Part shown: in pieces, positions 12,331-24,591 of the stretch
Layout: each line of letters begins with the position of its first letter
Numbering within the stretch: the stretch's first letter is position 1
Assembly (NCBI GenBank): GCA_034509735.1
Contig: JACGWO010000013.1
Coordinates: 16,202,136 to 16,266,135, forward strand
Reading direction: 5' to 3'
Origin: Sesamum alatum
Taxonomy: Eukaryota; Streptophyta; Magnoliopsida; Lamiales; Pedaliaceae
Length of the DNA stretch: 64,000 bases
Program-made: the position numbers and the translations under genes
The notes under the pieces: model-generated
Told to the model about the DNA's origin: nothing
The model's input: the letters and a program-made list of their open reading frames with translations, nothing else
The model's database searches: none

Positions 12331-14898
12331 AGATTAACACCATTGAGTGTATGTGATTTGTGTGTTTAAATATTGTGTGTTTGTTTTTCTTAACTAGCAA
12401 GTTAATAATGTATATTTTAATATATGAGGTTTGATTTGGTAGGCAGCCACGTGCTGCACATCAGTTTTTTGTATATATTTTTTATTTTATTAAAATTAAA
12501 ATTTGATCCCCCAAACTTCTATATATATGTAATTTGACCATAAATATTTAATAAGGTCCCAATTTAGTCCTTTCAATTTTTAATATATTTATAATTTCAA
12601 CTTATGACTTATAATTAAATTTATATTTTCGTAATAATGACTAATTAGCCCCTCGATTATGAAAAAAATTCTATGGACGTCATAGGAACTTAATTATTAG
12701 TCAATTAATTTGGGCTATGAATATTTACCATTAATTTAATATAAGTTAAATTTAATAAGATATTATAAAAATATGAGTAACTAGAGATGCTTTATTTTTG
12801 TTTATGTCTATAATAATATCTCGAGTACCTAATTAATAGTATAATACCGCAAGTTCAATTAAAGCAAACTTCCAAAAGGACATTAAATAAGTTATATGTT
12901 AAGATCAATTATTTGTGAATACAAACTTAGAATAAAATCAATTATTTCATAAGTGGTTTCATAATTAATTGTCTTTATAATATTAATGATAATATCATAA
13001 TAATAATATTCAAATTTTATTTTATGAATTAAATAAGTCTATGATTTGTTGATTATTTAATGCACTGACTACTCGGCCTGCAAGAATTCTACTACATCAT
13101 TTTCTATAATAAGTAATTTAATTTCTATACATTTATATTTTTTAATTTGACTCGAACTTATTAAAATTAGTCAATGATTTTTATGTTTATTTCATGAAAT
13201 ATTTTTTGTTAATTTAGATAATTTTCTACCAAAATGAGGAGTAATATTGAAAGTGAAGAGATTATTACAAGAAAAAAAAACCATTATAAACAATTTTATT
13301 GACAGTTAACAAATAAAGAAAATAAAAAACTAATTATTTATTTTGTCCTTGTTTTGCACAACTAACTAGGAAAAAAATTAAAATCTTATTCCATTTCGGA
13401 TGCAAATATAAAATATGGATTAATTTAAATGATAATATTTTATTATAAATATAGGGATGTAAAAAGTAAAGTCATATTTTATAAATGAAATAAATATAAG
13501 GATGAAAAATAAATATTATAGAGAGAAATAATTATAAGGTTTAAAATTTCAATAGAAGGTAAAAGAACAAAAAGATTAATTAGCAATGTTTCCACATAAA
13601 ATAGTGGTGAATTTATCATCACACATATAGAGATGACAGATAAGTATTTTGGAGAGAATTAGTTATAAAATCTAAAAATTTATAAGAGGGCAAAATTTAA
13701 AATGTAAAAATACCTACCTTCGTATAAAAAAATTGATGATGATAAGTCTATTAATGAAACATGGGAGAAGATTCAAAGGAGTTATTAATTAAGAGAATTT
13801 TTTAATATGAAATTAATCATTTGATTTTTAATGATTTATTAACTAGGGGTTTCTGGAATTTTAATTTAAAAGCTTGTTTTAATCATCATTTGATTATAGA
13901 CGACTTTTCTTTTTAAGTATAAACATAAATTTGTACAAGATATGTATTTTATATATAATTTTTTGATATCTATATCACAAAACTTATGAAAGATTCAAAA
14001 AATTTCTTGAAAGCGTTTTTTTCTAATACCTAATGATATAATACTTATCATATACTAAATAATAAAAAAAGAGGGATACTTTTTCTTTTAATAATAATAT
14101 AATTTAAATATAATACCAAGTATCAATTTTATGTTCTAAATTTTTCTATTAAAAATTAGCAATGTGTTTTCTTTCTATTGTAACATTTTGATTACATTAA
14201 ATTTTCAAATAAATACGTATGAAACTAGACTTTAAGAGTTTGTTAGGTGATAGGCATATGTAATTCCTATGAGATAATAATTATAGTTGTTTAAAAGTAA
14301 CATTCTTTTTTATGATTTGGGATATGTGATATGATACTTTTCTAATTTTTTTACACTAATTACATATTGTGTATCTACTATAACTCTAAAGTACAAATCA
14401 AGATTAATTTATAGAAAAACATAAAAAAAATATAAATTTTTTTAACTCTAGAGAACTTTGCTACTAATAAAAAAATAATGATTAAATAAATAATTATTAT
14501 ATGATAGTATTGTTGGGATATACACCTTTTCAATTTAATTTATCCAATTAATTGTTCATGATATATTTATTTACTTGAATATTTCTACACACACATTATA
14601 CATATAGTTTGTGTATGTGTGTGTCTTTTACGTCTTTGTTGTGTATGTATATAATTATCTTGACCTAAATTTACTTATACTAAAAAAGATGCATATATTG
14701 CAAGTATAAAAAATATAATTTATCATATAAAATAATAATCAAAGTGGAGAAAAAATATTTTATTTTTTAACTGTATGTTTTTACTTTGTAACAATAATAT
14801 TTTTTTGCTTAATAAAGTACCTATATATTAAGTTTAGTTAACACATTTTTATTTATATATTTATTTTATAATTATAATGTAACAAAGAGATAATATGA

Positions 14899-14928
14899 AT
14901 CACGTGCAACGCACGTGCTTTTGACTAG
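14899..14928 (+). terminator. Helitron 3' hairpin and CTAG terminus
   Basis: CACGTGC, AAC and GCACGTG form a tight stem-loop at about 14901-14917, followed by CTTTTGACTAG and a T. In the Helitron family this structure marks the rolling-circle termination end. Confidence 0.72.
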
Positions 14929-15132
14929 TTTTTCAAAAAATATGAATGATTTGTGTATACAGATCATAGGTTAGGGGGTGTAAATGTAATTATCTCTATT
15001 TATTTTGTATTATGAGAGCTTAATTTTTATCTCCAATCTCGATACAAATCACTATCCATCTTGAATAACTCAAGTATTACCACAAGGGATAAATTATAAT
15101 ATATGTAATTAAATCATTATTTCCATCGCTTA

Positions 15133-16437
15133 TGTTGGGTGGACTCACCACCAACAGATCGGATTGACATATAAGAATTTTCAAAATTACAGGCAGGGAA
15201 AGGGTTACAAACAACCCACAAATTACAAATTAATAAAAAAGGGGGGAACTTAATTAACCTGTTAAACGAAAGTACTGAATGTAGGCTCAGGGAGCCAGAT
15301 CCGGTGAGGGGGGCTGCTCACAGCCACAATGGCTTTGAAAACCTTTTGCTGAATTAGAATACCTTTCATTTTTTGTTGCCAAATGAAAAAATCAGTTTTA
15401 CCATCAAAAGGTTGCAAGCTATACCCAGCCATTTTATCACAAAGATCAGATAATGCAATGCAATAATGACAGTATTAGCAGAGCAGAAATAGGGGGACCT
15501 CACCCTAACCTCAACTAGATACCAGACGGTCTCAGGGACCCGGCCAAGTGAGGGATAGGGGAGGGTTTGGTCTTGGTCGTATAAATGGTAATGCACAAAG
15601 CAGAATAAGACAATAATCAACACTAAGCAGATATATACCAGCAGTAAATACTGAGCAAAATAAGCCAATAATCAGCACTAAGCAGATAGAGGTACTAAGC
15701 CACTAAGCAGGATAACACATAGTAAATAAATATGCGGAAATAAAAGAGGGTGCGATACTTTCTTACTAGAGATGTTTTAGGCTTAGTACCAGAACCCGAA
15801 GGCTCTGATACCACTGTTGGGTGGACTCACCACCAGTGGATCGGATTGACATATAAGAATTTTCAAAATTACAGGCAGGGAAAGGGTTACAGACAACCTA
15901 CAAATTACAGATTAATAAGAAAGGGGGGAACTTAACCTATTAAACGAAAGTACTGAATGTAGGCTCAGGGAGCCAGATCCGGTGAGGGGGGCTGCTCACA
16001 GCCACAATGGCTTTGAAAACCTTTTGCTGAATTAGAATACCTTTCATTTTTTGTTGCCAAATGAAAAAATCAGTTTTGCCATCAAAAGGTTGCAAGCTAT
16101 ACCCAGCCATTTTATCACAAAGATCAGATAATGCAATGCAATAATGACAGTATTAGCAAAGCAGAAATAGGGGGACCTCACCCTAACCTCAACCAGATAC
16201 CAGACGGTCTTAGGGACCCGGCCAAGTGAGGGACAGGGGAGGGTTTGGTCTTGGTCGTATAAATGGTAATGCACAAAGCAGAATAAGCCAATAATCAGCA
16301 CTAAGCAGATAGAGGTACTAAGCCACTAAGCAGGATAACACACAGTAAATAAATATGCGGAAATAAAAAAGGGTGCGATACTTTCTTACCAGAGATGTTT
16401 TAGGCTTAGTACCAGAACCCGTAGGCTCTGATACCAC
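15133..16437 (-). mobile_element. Tandem array of partial Copia LTR and primer-binding leader units
   Basis: The two units begin with TGTTGGGTGGACTCACC at 15133 and 15815. A third start at 16438 begins the long LTR. On the minus strand each unit has the last ~195 bp of the LTR (ending CCACCCAACA), one spacer base, then TGGTATCAGAGCC. That last block is the initiator tRNA-Met primer-binding site typical of Copia elements (15801-15813 and 16424-16436). Then comes a ~430-485-bp leader. LTR and leader join abruptly at CAGCCACAA (15329 and 16007). Unit A is longer because of an extra AATAAGCCAATAATCAGCAC-type sub-repeat. No gag or pol is present, and short frames here are chance. Confidence 0.75.
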
Positions 16438-16982
16438 TGTTGGGTGGACTCACCACCAGTGGATCGGATTGACATATAAGAATTTTCAAAATTACAGGCG
16501 GGGAAAGGGTTACAGACAACCCACAAATTACAGATTAATAAGAAAGGGGGGAACTTAACCTATTAAATGAAAGTACTGAATATAGGCTCAGGGAGCCATA
16601 TCCGGTGAGGGGGGTTGCTCACAGCCACAAGGCCGGCACCCTTCGGCCGGTTGCAGCAGAGAGAGGTTCAGGGAGAGCCACACAGGCTTCCTCTGAACCC
16701 TACTGCACAAGCACAAGCACAAGTCCTCACAAAGAGGCGAACCACTCAGGACCACAGAGTACCACAAAGGACCACGAAGAACCACAAAGGTCACAAAGAC
16801 TTAGGGCTCACAAAGACTGTATCACAGATAAGATCGGAGAAGGGAGGGAATCACGAAGATCTTAAGTTGTTTCCCACAGAGAGTAAGGGTTTCTTTTATA
16901 GAAGGTGGAGATGGCGGTGGAGCCATTTTCCGAGGCCATTGGAAAACGGCAGAAGGGGGGAAGCCAAGAAGGCATCTTTTCA

Positions 16983-17078
<96 letters not shown>

Positions 17079-17288
17079 TCGAAGAGATGAAGAGGTGAGA
17101 ATGAGAGGCACAAACCAGATTAAGGTTAGGGTAGGTTTAAGTAGTATGGGCTCTCGGGTCGGGTAATGAGTGGGTCGGATCCATAAGTGGGCCGTTCAAT
17201 TCTGCAACTCTGGGCCATCCAAAACCGAAGGTTGCTGGGCTGTTTGAGCTTTGGGCCTCCCAAGGGTCATGGGCCACATTATTCAACA
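16438..17288 (-). mobile_element. Long Copia-type LTR
   Basis: On the plus strand it opens TGTTGGGTGG and appears to close ATTCAACA at 17288 (17291 is an alternative), so minus-strand ends are TGTTG...CAACA. It carries the LTR 3' portion shared with the two partial copies, but past CAGCCACAA (about 16628) it continues with LTR sequence the others lack. A primer-binding site lies one base outside the 16438 end. No target duplication was found, consistent with rearrangement. Confidence 0.6.
16986..17077. repeat. (GA)n microsatellite inside the LTR
   Basis: An essentially perfect GA run of about 90 bases, within the LTR. It creates artificial Arg-Glu or Ser-Leu open frames on the two strands, which should not be read as genes. 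Confidence 0.95.
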
Positions 17289-17291
17289 ACA

Positions 17292-18379
17292 TATTTTAAG
17301 GTGTTTACTTACATGTATTATCACAAGTGGATAAATTTCAATCAAATGTTCACTTTGATTGATATAATGGGAATTTTAATTGAGCCCTTTGAGACCAATT
17401 TTGATAGACAAATTATCTACCTCCAATTTCAACTCTTAGCCCTAATTGTTGGTCGAGAGTAGCTCCATACCTGGAGTAATTGTTTGAGCAAATTCGATAA
17501 TTGCTTGTATTTACGAACGTAGTAGCCAAAATAAATAAATAAATAAAAGATGGATCAGCTTATTCTCAAAAATTACATTTAATAATCGAAAAATAAAGAT
17601 GAGTGGAGCTTCAGTATCAGTTTAGACAACAAAGAAAATCAAAAGAAAGCAATTCCTTACCTTGTCTGAAAATGGAGCTAAATGGGGACTTCAAGGTTGA
17701 CTCAAACCAGGTTGGCCGTGAAAGTGAAATAGAAATGTGGGTAGATGGAGCATTAATTTGCTGAAAAAGAGAAGATGGGCAACGATGACATTTCCTGGTG
17801 AAAGTTGAGGGCAAAATCGTGAAATTGTATGCTTACCAGGTTGCTTGTGGCCGTATGGATAACTTATCCCACCTTCTAGATGGATGAGTTATGTAGGTGG
17901 AATAGTAATTAGTATAAGGTCTTTGGTTTAATATTGGGTTCTAGTACCTCATAATAAATATTGTACTAAATTATGTTATTGTTTTATTCAGGCTTATACA
18001 TCAAAGTAAACCAGCCGAAAGGTATATAGACATACTATATCAACATTGATTTGGGTAAAAACGGAATTCCCAACAAAATAAGAGTAAGGAAATCATATTT
18101 TTCACTCTTGAAGAATTCTAATGAATGACAGAAGTTTTTCTCCTCATTATGTTGATAAAATAAGTATGGGGTTCTAGTGTGTGTGTGAGAGAGAGAGGAG
18201 AGATAGAGAATCGCGCCTCGTTTTTTGTAATAGCCTATTTTATAGGATTATTGACTTCTTGCTTTCTTCTAATTGGTCCAAATGAATGGCGGATCTATAA
18301 GAGATCCTTCAAGTGGGTTGGATACATGAATTTACCCAGATCATATAGTTTTAGGTCGTATAATTTCATAGCTCTAACT
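17292..18379. other. Gene-free stretch
   Basis: No gene supported. A minus-strand frame at 17617-17814 and a plus-strand frame at 18179-18385 match no family I recognise. Confidence 0.45.
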
Positions 18380-18775
18380 TTTTAGATGAGCTCGTGTGAG
18401 ATGAGCTCTAACTTTTTTAGAGTTTTAACCTTTTAGAACTCTGGTAGATGAGCTCGTGTAAAATTAAGTCTAACTTTTTAGTACTCAAGGAGATGAGCTT
18501 GTGTCGAATGAGCTCTAACTTTTAGATGAACTCGTGTAAAATGAATTTTAACTTTTTAGAGTTATGATGAAATAAGCTCTAACTTTTTTAGATGAGCTCG
18601 TGTAAAAGGAGTAACGTTTTTAAGATGAGCTCATGTGAAATGAGCTCTAACTTTTTAGAGCTTTGTTAGATGAACTCCTATGAAATGTTTGTTAAATATT
18701 CATATTTTTGTAGGTGTTTATAGTATTTTTAATATTTGGTCTATTTAATATTTCTTTTCTCATTAGGAGTCCCCT
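18380..18775. repeat. Degenerate minisatellite with a block shared with 24.4 kb
   Basis: Several imperfect repeats of AGATGAGCTCGTGTGAAATG followed by AGCTCTAACTTTTTAGAG, with units of about 35-60 bp. The end (about 18660-18770: TGAAATGTTTGTTAA, then GTGTTTATAGTATTTTTAAT) recurs at about 24410-24540, just downstream of the PMEI gene. The two sites therefore share a dispersed or duplicated segment. Confidence 0.75.
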
Positions 18776-20149
18776 AATATTTTTTTTATTTTAAGAAAAT
18801 AAAGAAAAAAATATTTGTTCTCAATGGAAACCTGAGGAGTTTATCCTTTCGCGTGTTGCCACAACTCCAACAATTATAAGGGCCAGGATGGAGAAATTTC
18901 AAGCTTGCCAAACTCGAACTAATAGAAGCTCATAACTCAATTTTTCTGCTCAGGAAGAAGTGTGAGAGAAAAAGAGTTGCTGGGAGAGATCGATATTTGA
19001 CGAAACATTCTGCTTTGTTATGTTGTCGATGAGTCCTCTATAAACTTTGAGGATTGATGGTTTTAGTAGGACGGGCAATGTGAGTCCATTGGATGACTAG
19101 TAGACTTTAAACCTCTTTAAGCTTTATAGGTCCTTTTTGGGGGGGTTCTTTTTGGAAACTTGCAAGCTTTTTATTGGGTTGTGGTATAACTCTTATTTTG
19201 ATTTGGCTATGATAGCCATGTTTTTTACTGTATACCCAAAATGTAAGGTTTTTATTTTCCTACTTGTTATGAGGTCTTTTGATTTTCTTTTTTTCGAGGT
19301 CTTATACTTATTCACCTCATCTGACGGACTTCAAGTATGCTGCTTCATTTCTCCATCCTAATTTGGGTTTGAGCTTGTCATCTTTTAAGAGTTCATTGTC
19401 GAATCCCATAATCACAAAATCTTCTATTATGATTGTTTCGCTTCATACATGATACATAGAAAATTGAGAAAGTAGAAAAGATTGTTGAATGCCCAACTCA
19501 TGATCTCTATTTTGTGGTACGTGTCGCTTTCAATCATGACGAGTGTCGTATTTAAGAGCCTATGGACTTTTCACAAAATTCATATTATAAGAGTTTGAAA
19601 AGATTTAAATAAAAAACTTTTTATCCATCAACAATTATCATATAAAGAATGATTGAATAAAACACATCCTCATTATTTAACAAACATTGATGTATGTGGA
19701 AATAATCCCCAAATAGAGCTAAAGAAATGCAATTTTAGTTTTATGTTTTACTAAACACTTAGTATATATTTAGTATTTACCCTTTAACCATTCATATTAA
19801 TTTTTAACCCTAGTCAAACGAGTAATTAACCTCAATCAAACATAGAGGGTTGTAAAATAAAAATTGATTCAGAATAAAGCCAATATTCATTTTTGAAAAT
19901 AACTGATCAAAACTTCCTCTTACATCAACTTATGGGCTATTTAGGTGTATTCCTAGCTATGGAATTAAAAGAAGAGAATTATACTAGAATTATGGGGGAG
20001 AAAGTCACTTATTGAAATCGGTGTTAATGATAAGATTGTTGTGTCATTTCCTTCTGAGTGCTAACTACATATAATAGTGTTCGGACCATATTTTTCATTT
20101 TAAAAGATTCGTATTTTTTAAGTAATGGTGGTGATTTTATTCTGCAGAG
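18776..20149. other. Gene-free stretch
   Basis: A 74-codon plus-strand frame at 19137-19361 is hydrophobic but has no recognisable family features and no supporting exon structure. Nothing else is seen. Confidence 0.45.
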
Positions 20150-20157
20150 ATCGTATA

Positions 20158-20781
20158 TAGGGGTGGCAACGGGGCGGGTATGGAGTGGGTTTGGGTGGAC
20201 CCGAGACCCGCCCCGTCAACTCTGGGGAAGACCTGGGACCCGCCCCGCACCACCCTGGTACAAAACCCGCCGGGGCGGGTCTAACTCGGTAGACCCGGTT
20301 GTTTTTTAAAAAAATTATTTTTTTATTTGTTCTACAAATTAAAAAAAATAAAATTTAATATATCAATTACAAATAAAATCAATTGTTCATGATCTATCTC
20401 AAATTCAAGTCGAAAAAGAATTTCAAGTACAAATAAAATTGTTCATAATAGAACAACTCAAACAATTCATATTGAATTACTTATTAGACATTAGTAACAA
20501 CATTTTCGTTTTTCTTATCGTTAAGTATTGTGGGACAATTTTTCAATTAAATGATACAATATTTTGTTAGTCTTTATTCTATCATAATAAAAAAAAAGAT
20601 ATATATATATATCTAAACGGGGCGGGTCCTTAAGGACTCGGGACCCATCCCCGACCCGGCCGGGTCCTAATTCTTAGGACCTGTTACCCGCCCCGTCTTC
20701 AAATTTTTTGACTCGGACCCGCCCCATTAGGGGCGGGTCCGAGGGGAATTTTGTCGGGTCCAGGTTGAATTGCCACTCCTA
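20158..20781. mobile_element. hAT-type MITE with GC-rich arms
   Basis: Terminal inverted repeats TAGGGGTGGCAAC and (right, reverse complement) TAGGAGTGGCAATTC. Eight-base target duplications ATCGTATA (20150-20157) and ATCATATA (20782-20789) differ by one base. Eight-base duplications and TAGGGGTGGCA ends fit the hAT superfamily. The arms are packed with GGGGCGGGT/ACCCGCCCC words around an AT-rich centre. No transposase is encoded. Confidence 0.85.
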
Positions 20782-20789
20782 ATCATATA

Positions 20790-22207
20790 TCTCGTTGTCA
20801 CAAATTAGAAGAAATCGAACGCTTTTTGTAGGGTAATTTCTTGACAATCTCTTGCAGCGAATGAATTTATTAGTTATTACGTTCTTTCTTCTTTCCTCGT
20901 GCATGCTTAAGTTCTTTATTTAGCTCGTTTTTGTAGGGTAATAGTGAATCTTTAAGAAAGTTACGACGGACCTAATTAATCAACCAGACATTCTATTCTA
21001 ATAATTAAAAATAAACTTTACTATTTAGAATATTTAATATTTTTAAATAATCAACATTTCTAAATGATTTATATTTCTGAATTGAATTCTTTGTTTTTGA
21101 ATTAATTTTTAACACACAATTTTAGTTTTTTAAAGAATTCTTTCGAAAGAAAAAATATTAAATGCTATTTTCTTCTTAAAGATTTTTTAGTCGCATAAGA
21201 GGGAGAATTCTACACTACATCTGTTGATAATCTCTCTTTATCTATTTCTATTATAAAAGTATGAATAGGCGAATTAAGAGTTCTTTCTTATTTTTTGATT
21301 CGAAAAAAATATCCTTATAATTATATTTATTTTGAGTTACATTTATGTAAATTAATATTATTGTTATCTAACTTAATTTTGATAATATATTGAATTAATA
21401 AATATATTAATTAAAAATATTGAACCTAACAATCTTGTAACAAGGTTGCTAAAAATGTTCATTGAACTGTTTAAATTCAATCTAAAATTACTAAATTCAG
21501 TTAATTGATTTTCTAAATACATCGTATGGTTACATCTAATCTAAATATTATATATATATATATTGTTTATATTTATATATAAGCACATTTACATACACTA
21601 TTATATAAAAGAGTTTGAGTACCACATATTTATATTCCTTAATTTTGTTCTAAAAGACAAAATACCTATATACAAGAAGTCATTAAAACATTAAGTTGGT
21701 ATACCAACATAGATCTTGTTTTGTACAAATTCTACTATACATGTAATAAGAAAAAAATAAAGTTATATAAAAGCACAAAAAATAAAAGCGTGCAATTGAG
21801 TTCCCGTGGGATTAATAACTATTTGTTTATTTGATTTTTTAATTATTTTTAGCAAAATAAATAAGTTGATAATTAAATGAAATGATCTAATAATTTTAAC
21901 TAAAAATAATGAAATTAAGAAAGCACTACAAAAATAATTACGATTCAGCAATGTATAATTTATTGAGTGTAATAATAATTATGTTGAATATAACAACTTA
22001 TACAATTTAATGGAGGAACAAATAATTGTTCTATCATTCTCATTGGTTTTATTATTTCAATAAATCATGTTAAATTCTTATATAAAAACTTATTTATATT
22101 GTATATATTGTTGAAAATAGAAATGAGAAGAAGAAAATATTAAAAATATCAAACTCTATCTAAAGAGATATCCTTTTATGTAATATTTCAAAAAGTTTTG
22201 ACAAGCA
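20790..22207. other. Gene-free stretch with a possible Helitron 5' end
   Basis: At about 21238 the sequence ATCTCTCTTTATC runs into TATAAAAGTATGAATAGGCG. This resembles the 5' end of the 7.9-kb Helitron. No hairpin plus CTAG terminus was recognised downstream, so it may be a truncated relative. No coding region seen. Confidence 0.4.
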
Positions 22208-22217
22208 ATTTGGTAAA

Positions 22218-23473
22218 AGGAAAAATTGCATGCTACCCCCTGTGATATACGAAATGTGCAAGATACCCCCTGTGAAAAAAAAAATCAAATTACATCCCTG
22301 TGTTTTTAAAAAAGAAGCAATTTACCCCCTTGACCCTGATGGTGTAACACACGCGCTTAAGGTGCGATTTTTAATCTATTTTTAATAATAAAATATTATT
22401 TTATATTTAAATATATTATAATAGATAATAATATATTATATATAATATTTATAATAAATAAATATTATTATATAATGTATAATATTTATAAAAATATATA
22501 TTTTACTTTCAAACCCCCCGTCCACCCCCACGGCTGCCACCTCCCCCCAACACCCGCCGCCCTTCCCCACCACACCCTTCCCCGCCGCCACCTTCCCCAA
22601 CACCCATCACCCCGCCCGCTTTCCCCCCACCCCACCCCTGTCGCCACCTTTCCACTCGCCCCCGCCCCCCGCTCCCAGCCCTTCTTCGTCGCCGCCGACA
22701 CCAGTCCAGATCCGCCTCCCCCACCTCCACCTTCCCCGTGGTCGCCCCCCTCGTTCACCCCCTTTCACGTCGCTCCGTCGCCGCATCCTTCACCGCCCCT
22801 TCCTCGTCGCTCCGTCGCCGCCTCCTTCCTCTCTTCCACGTCGCCGCCTCCTTCCCCGTCCCCCTCCCCAGATCTGCCTCCCTCCCCTTCCTCCCCCTCC
22901 TCCCCAGATTCGGCGACCCCTTCTCTCTTCCTTACACGGCCGGCCTCCCCAGATCCGTCGGCGACGGCCGGCCGACCCTCTCTCTCTCTCTCTATATATA
23001 TACACATATATATATATATATTATTTTAATTAATAAAAATATATTATACATATATTTTTAAATAAATTTTATGTAAATATATATATTATTTTAATTAATA
23101 AAAATATATTATACATATATTTCTAAATAAATTTTATGTAAATATATATTAAATATATATATATATATATGTTTTAAATCTAAACCGTTGATTGCATTAA
23201 GTAAGATCTGAACCTTTGATTTTATTAGTTAAACTTGGACCTTAGATTCAATCAAATCCAAGGGCTATTAATAAGCATGTAAATATAATTTTATGATTAC
23301 AAATAAAAAAATAAATAAAAACTTAAAAAAAGGCGCGTGAATGGCACGAAACGCGTGAGGGGCTTAATTGCTCTATTGTTTAAAACACAGGAGGGTAATT
23401 TGCTATTTTCTTTTTCACAGGGGGATAATTTGCTCATTTCCAATATCACAGGGGGGTAATTTACATTTAATCC
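22218..23473. mobile_element. Mutator-like MITE with a C-rich core (copy 1)
   Basis: Flanked by ten-base direct repeats ATTTGGTAAA (22208-22217 and 23474-23483). The arms contain tandem words of the form TACCCCCTGTGATAT and ACCCCCTGTGAAAAA; the right arm has them inverted (TTTTTCACAGGGGGATAATT, ATATCACAGGGGGGTAATTT). The centre (about 22515-22990) is a very C-rich tract ending in (CT)n and AT repeats. Long Pro/Ser frames there on both strands are compositional. A second copy lies at 48380-49410, and two short relatives at 38.8 and 63.4 kb. Confidence 0.85.
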
Positions 23474-23483
23474 ATTTGGTAAA

Positions 23484-24148
23484 TAATGCATTTGTATATC
23501 TTTCTAAAATTTTTATTAAGGTATGGTGTACGTACGTAGTTAACTTTGTATGACTTATTGTTGTATAGAAAAATTGTTCTTGTACGCGAATTCAATTCAA
23601 AGCAAGGTTAGTTGAACAATGAATTACTAGATGTAAATTAAAATAAAAAATATATTTTAGTATTTTAAATAAAAATTTATAAAATAGTATTCATAATTTT
23701 CTACATGAGATGTACTTGGATACGCAAAAGATAGGGTGAATTTTTTCAGTTAATTTTATGATTTAAGCTTTGTAATAATTTAAAGTTAGACTAATTAATA
23801 CTTCTTGCATCATTATTATTATGTTGATTTGGGACAAAACTGAAATCTTCTTTTATCTATTATAATCCTTTATCTTTAAATAGAAACCATGTCAAATATC
23901 AACTTACTCTTTCTAAAGCAAAGCGGGATGAAAGATAAAATATACATACACAATTTTTTTTATAAGAATTGATCTTATGATTTTACTATCATGAATAAAT
24001 ATTTTTATACCTAAGTTAATGTGGAACATCAACGTCACATCTCTCTCTTACACTATGTACATTGCTCAATGTTTTTGAAATTTAAACATCTTGAATTGAT
24101 AGGATATTTAATTATTTTTTTTTAAGTTTTTTAAAAAAAATTCAAAAG

Positions 24149-24184
<36 letters not shown>

Positions 24185-24409
24185 AACTTCCAATTTTGCC
24201 GTTTCAAACGGTCTACGGAGGAATAGAGGTTAATATTAAAAGTACTATAAATACAACATGAAATTAAGAATGTTAGACAAACTTCGAATATTATATAAAA
24301 ACGAAAGTTTGTGGATACAAAGTCTTAGACAAATATAAAAATTCAGAGAAATTTTTAAAAAGTTCTATATATAAATTTAGAAGCTTCTATAGTGTTTAAA
24401 AATATTTTC
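23484..24409. other. Gene-free AT-rich stretch
   Basis: Contains an AT microsatellite at about 24152-24181 and nothing else identifiable. Confidence 0.5.
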
Positions 24410-24591
24410 TAGATGAGCTCATGCGAACTGACTTCTAACTTTTTTGGATGAGTTCCTCTGAAATGTTTGTTAATAACTCATATATTTGCACGTGTTTATA
24501 GTATTTTTAATTTTCGATCATTTTAATATTTCTTCCCCCTCAAACATAACATAGATTTGGTATTTATTCACATCCGATTCAGACGATATTC

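Larger units (their letters stand above)
7936..14928 (+). mobile_element. Non-autonomous Helitron (about 7.0 kb)
   Basis: The left end is A|TCTATATC, leading into TATAAAAGTATGAATAGACA, the style of plant Helitron 5' ends. The right end has a perfect hairpin, GCACGTGC pairing across CAACG around 14901-14918, then TTTTGACTAG|T. This is the classic Helitron end: a hairpin about ten bases before CTAG, with insertion between A and T. Joining the flanks gives GTGTAA|TTTTTCAAAAAATA. This closely matches an uninterrupted copy of the same site at about 7868-7890 (GTGTAATTTTCTGAAAAAATA), so the empty site can be read next door. No long open frame occurs inside, so no Rep/helicase gene is present. Confidence 0.72.

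Noticed and set aside
15366..16301. Two nearly identical hydrophobic frames of 85-100 codons on minus, and two 61-codon plus-strand frames
   Set aside because: They are duplicated Copia leader and LTR sequence. The plus-strand frame crosses the primer-binding site into the LTR.
16605..17166. Plus-strand frame of 183 codons with (Arg-Glu)n
   Set aside because: Produced by the (GA)n microsatellite inside the Copia LTR; the opposite strand gives (Ser-Leu)n.
22475..23061. Pro/Ser-rich open frames up to 184 codons on plus, and Gly/Arg/Glu-rich frames on minus
   Set aside because: They arise from the C-rich core of a MITE, occur in several frames on both strands and run into CT and AT microsatellites. 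The same happens in the second copy at 48.7-49.1 kb.
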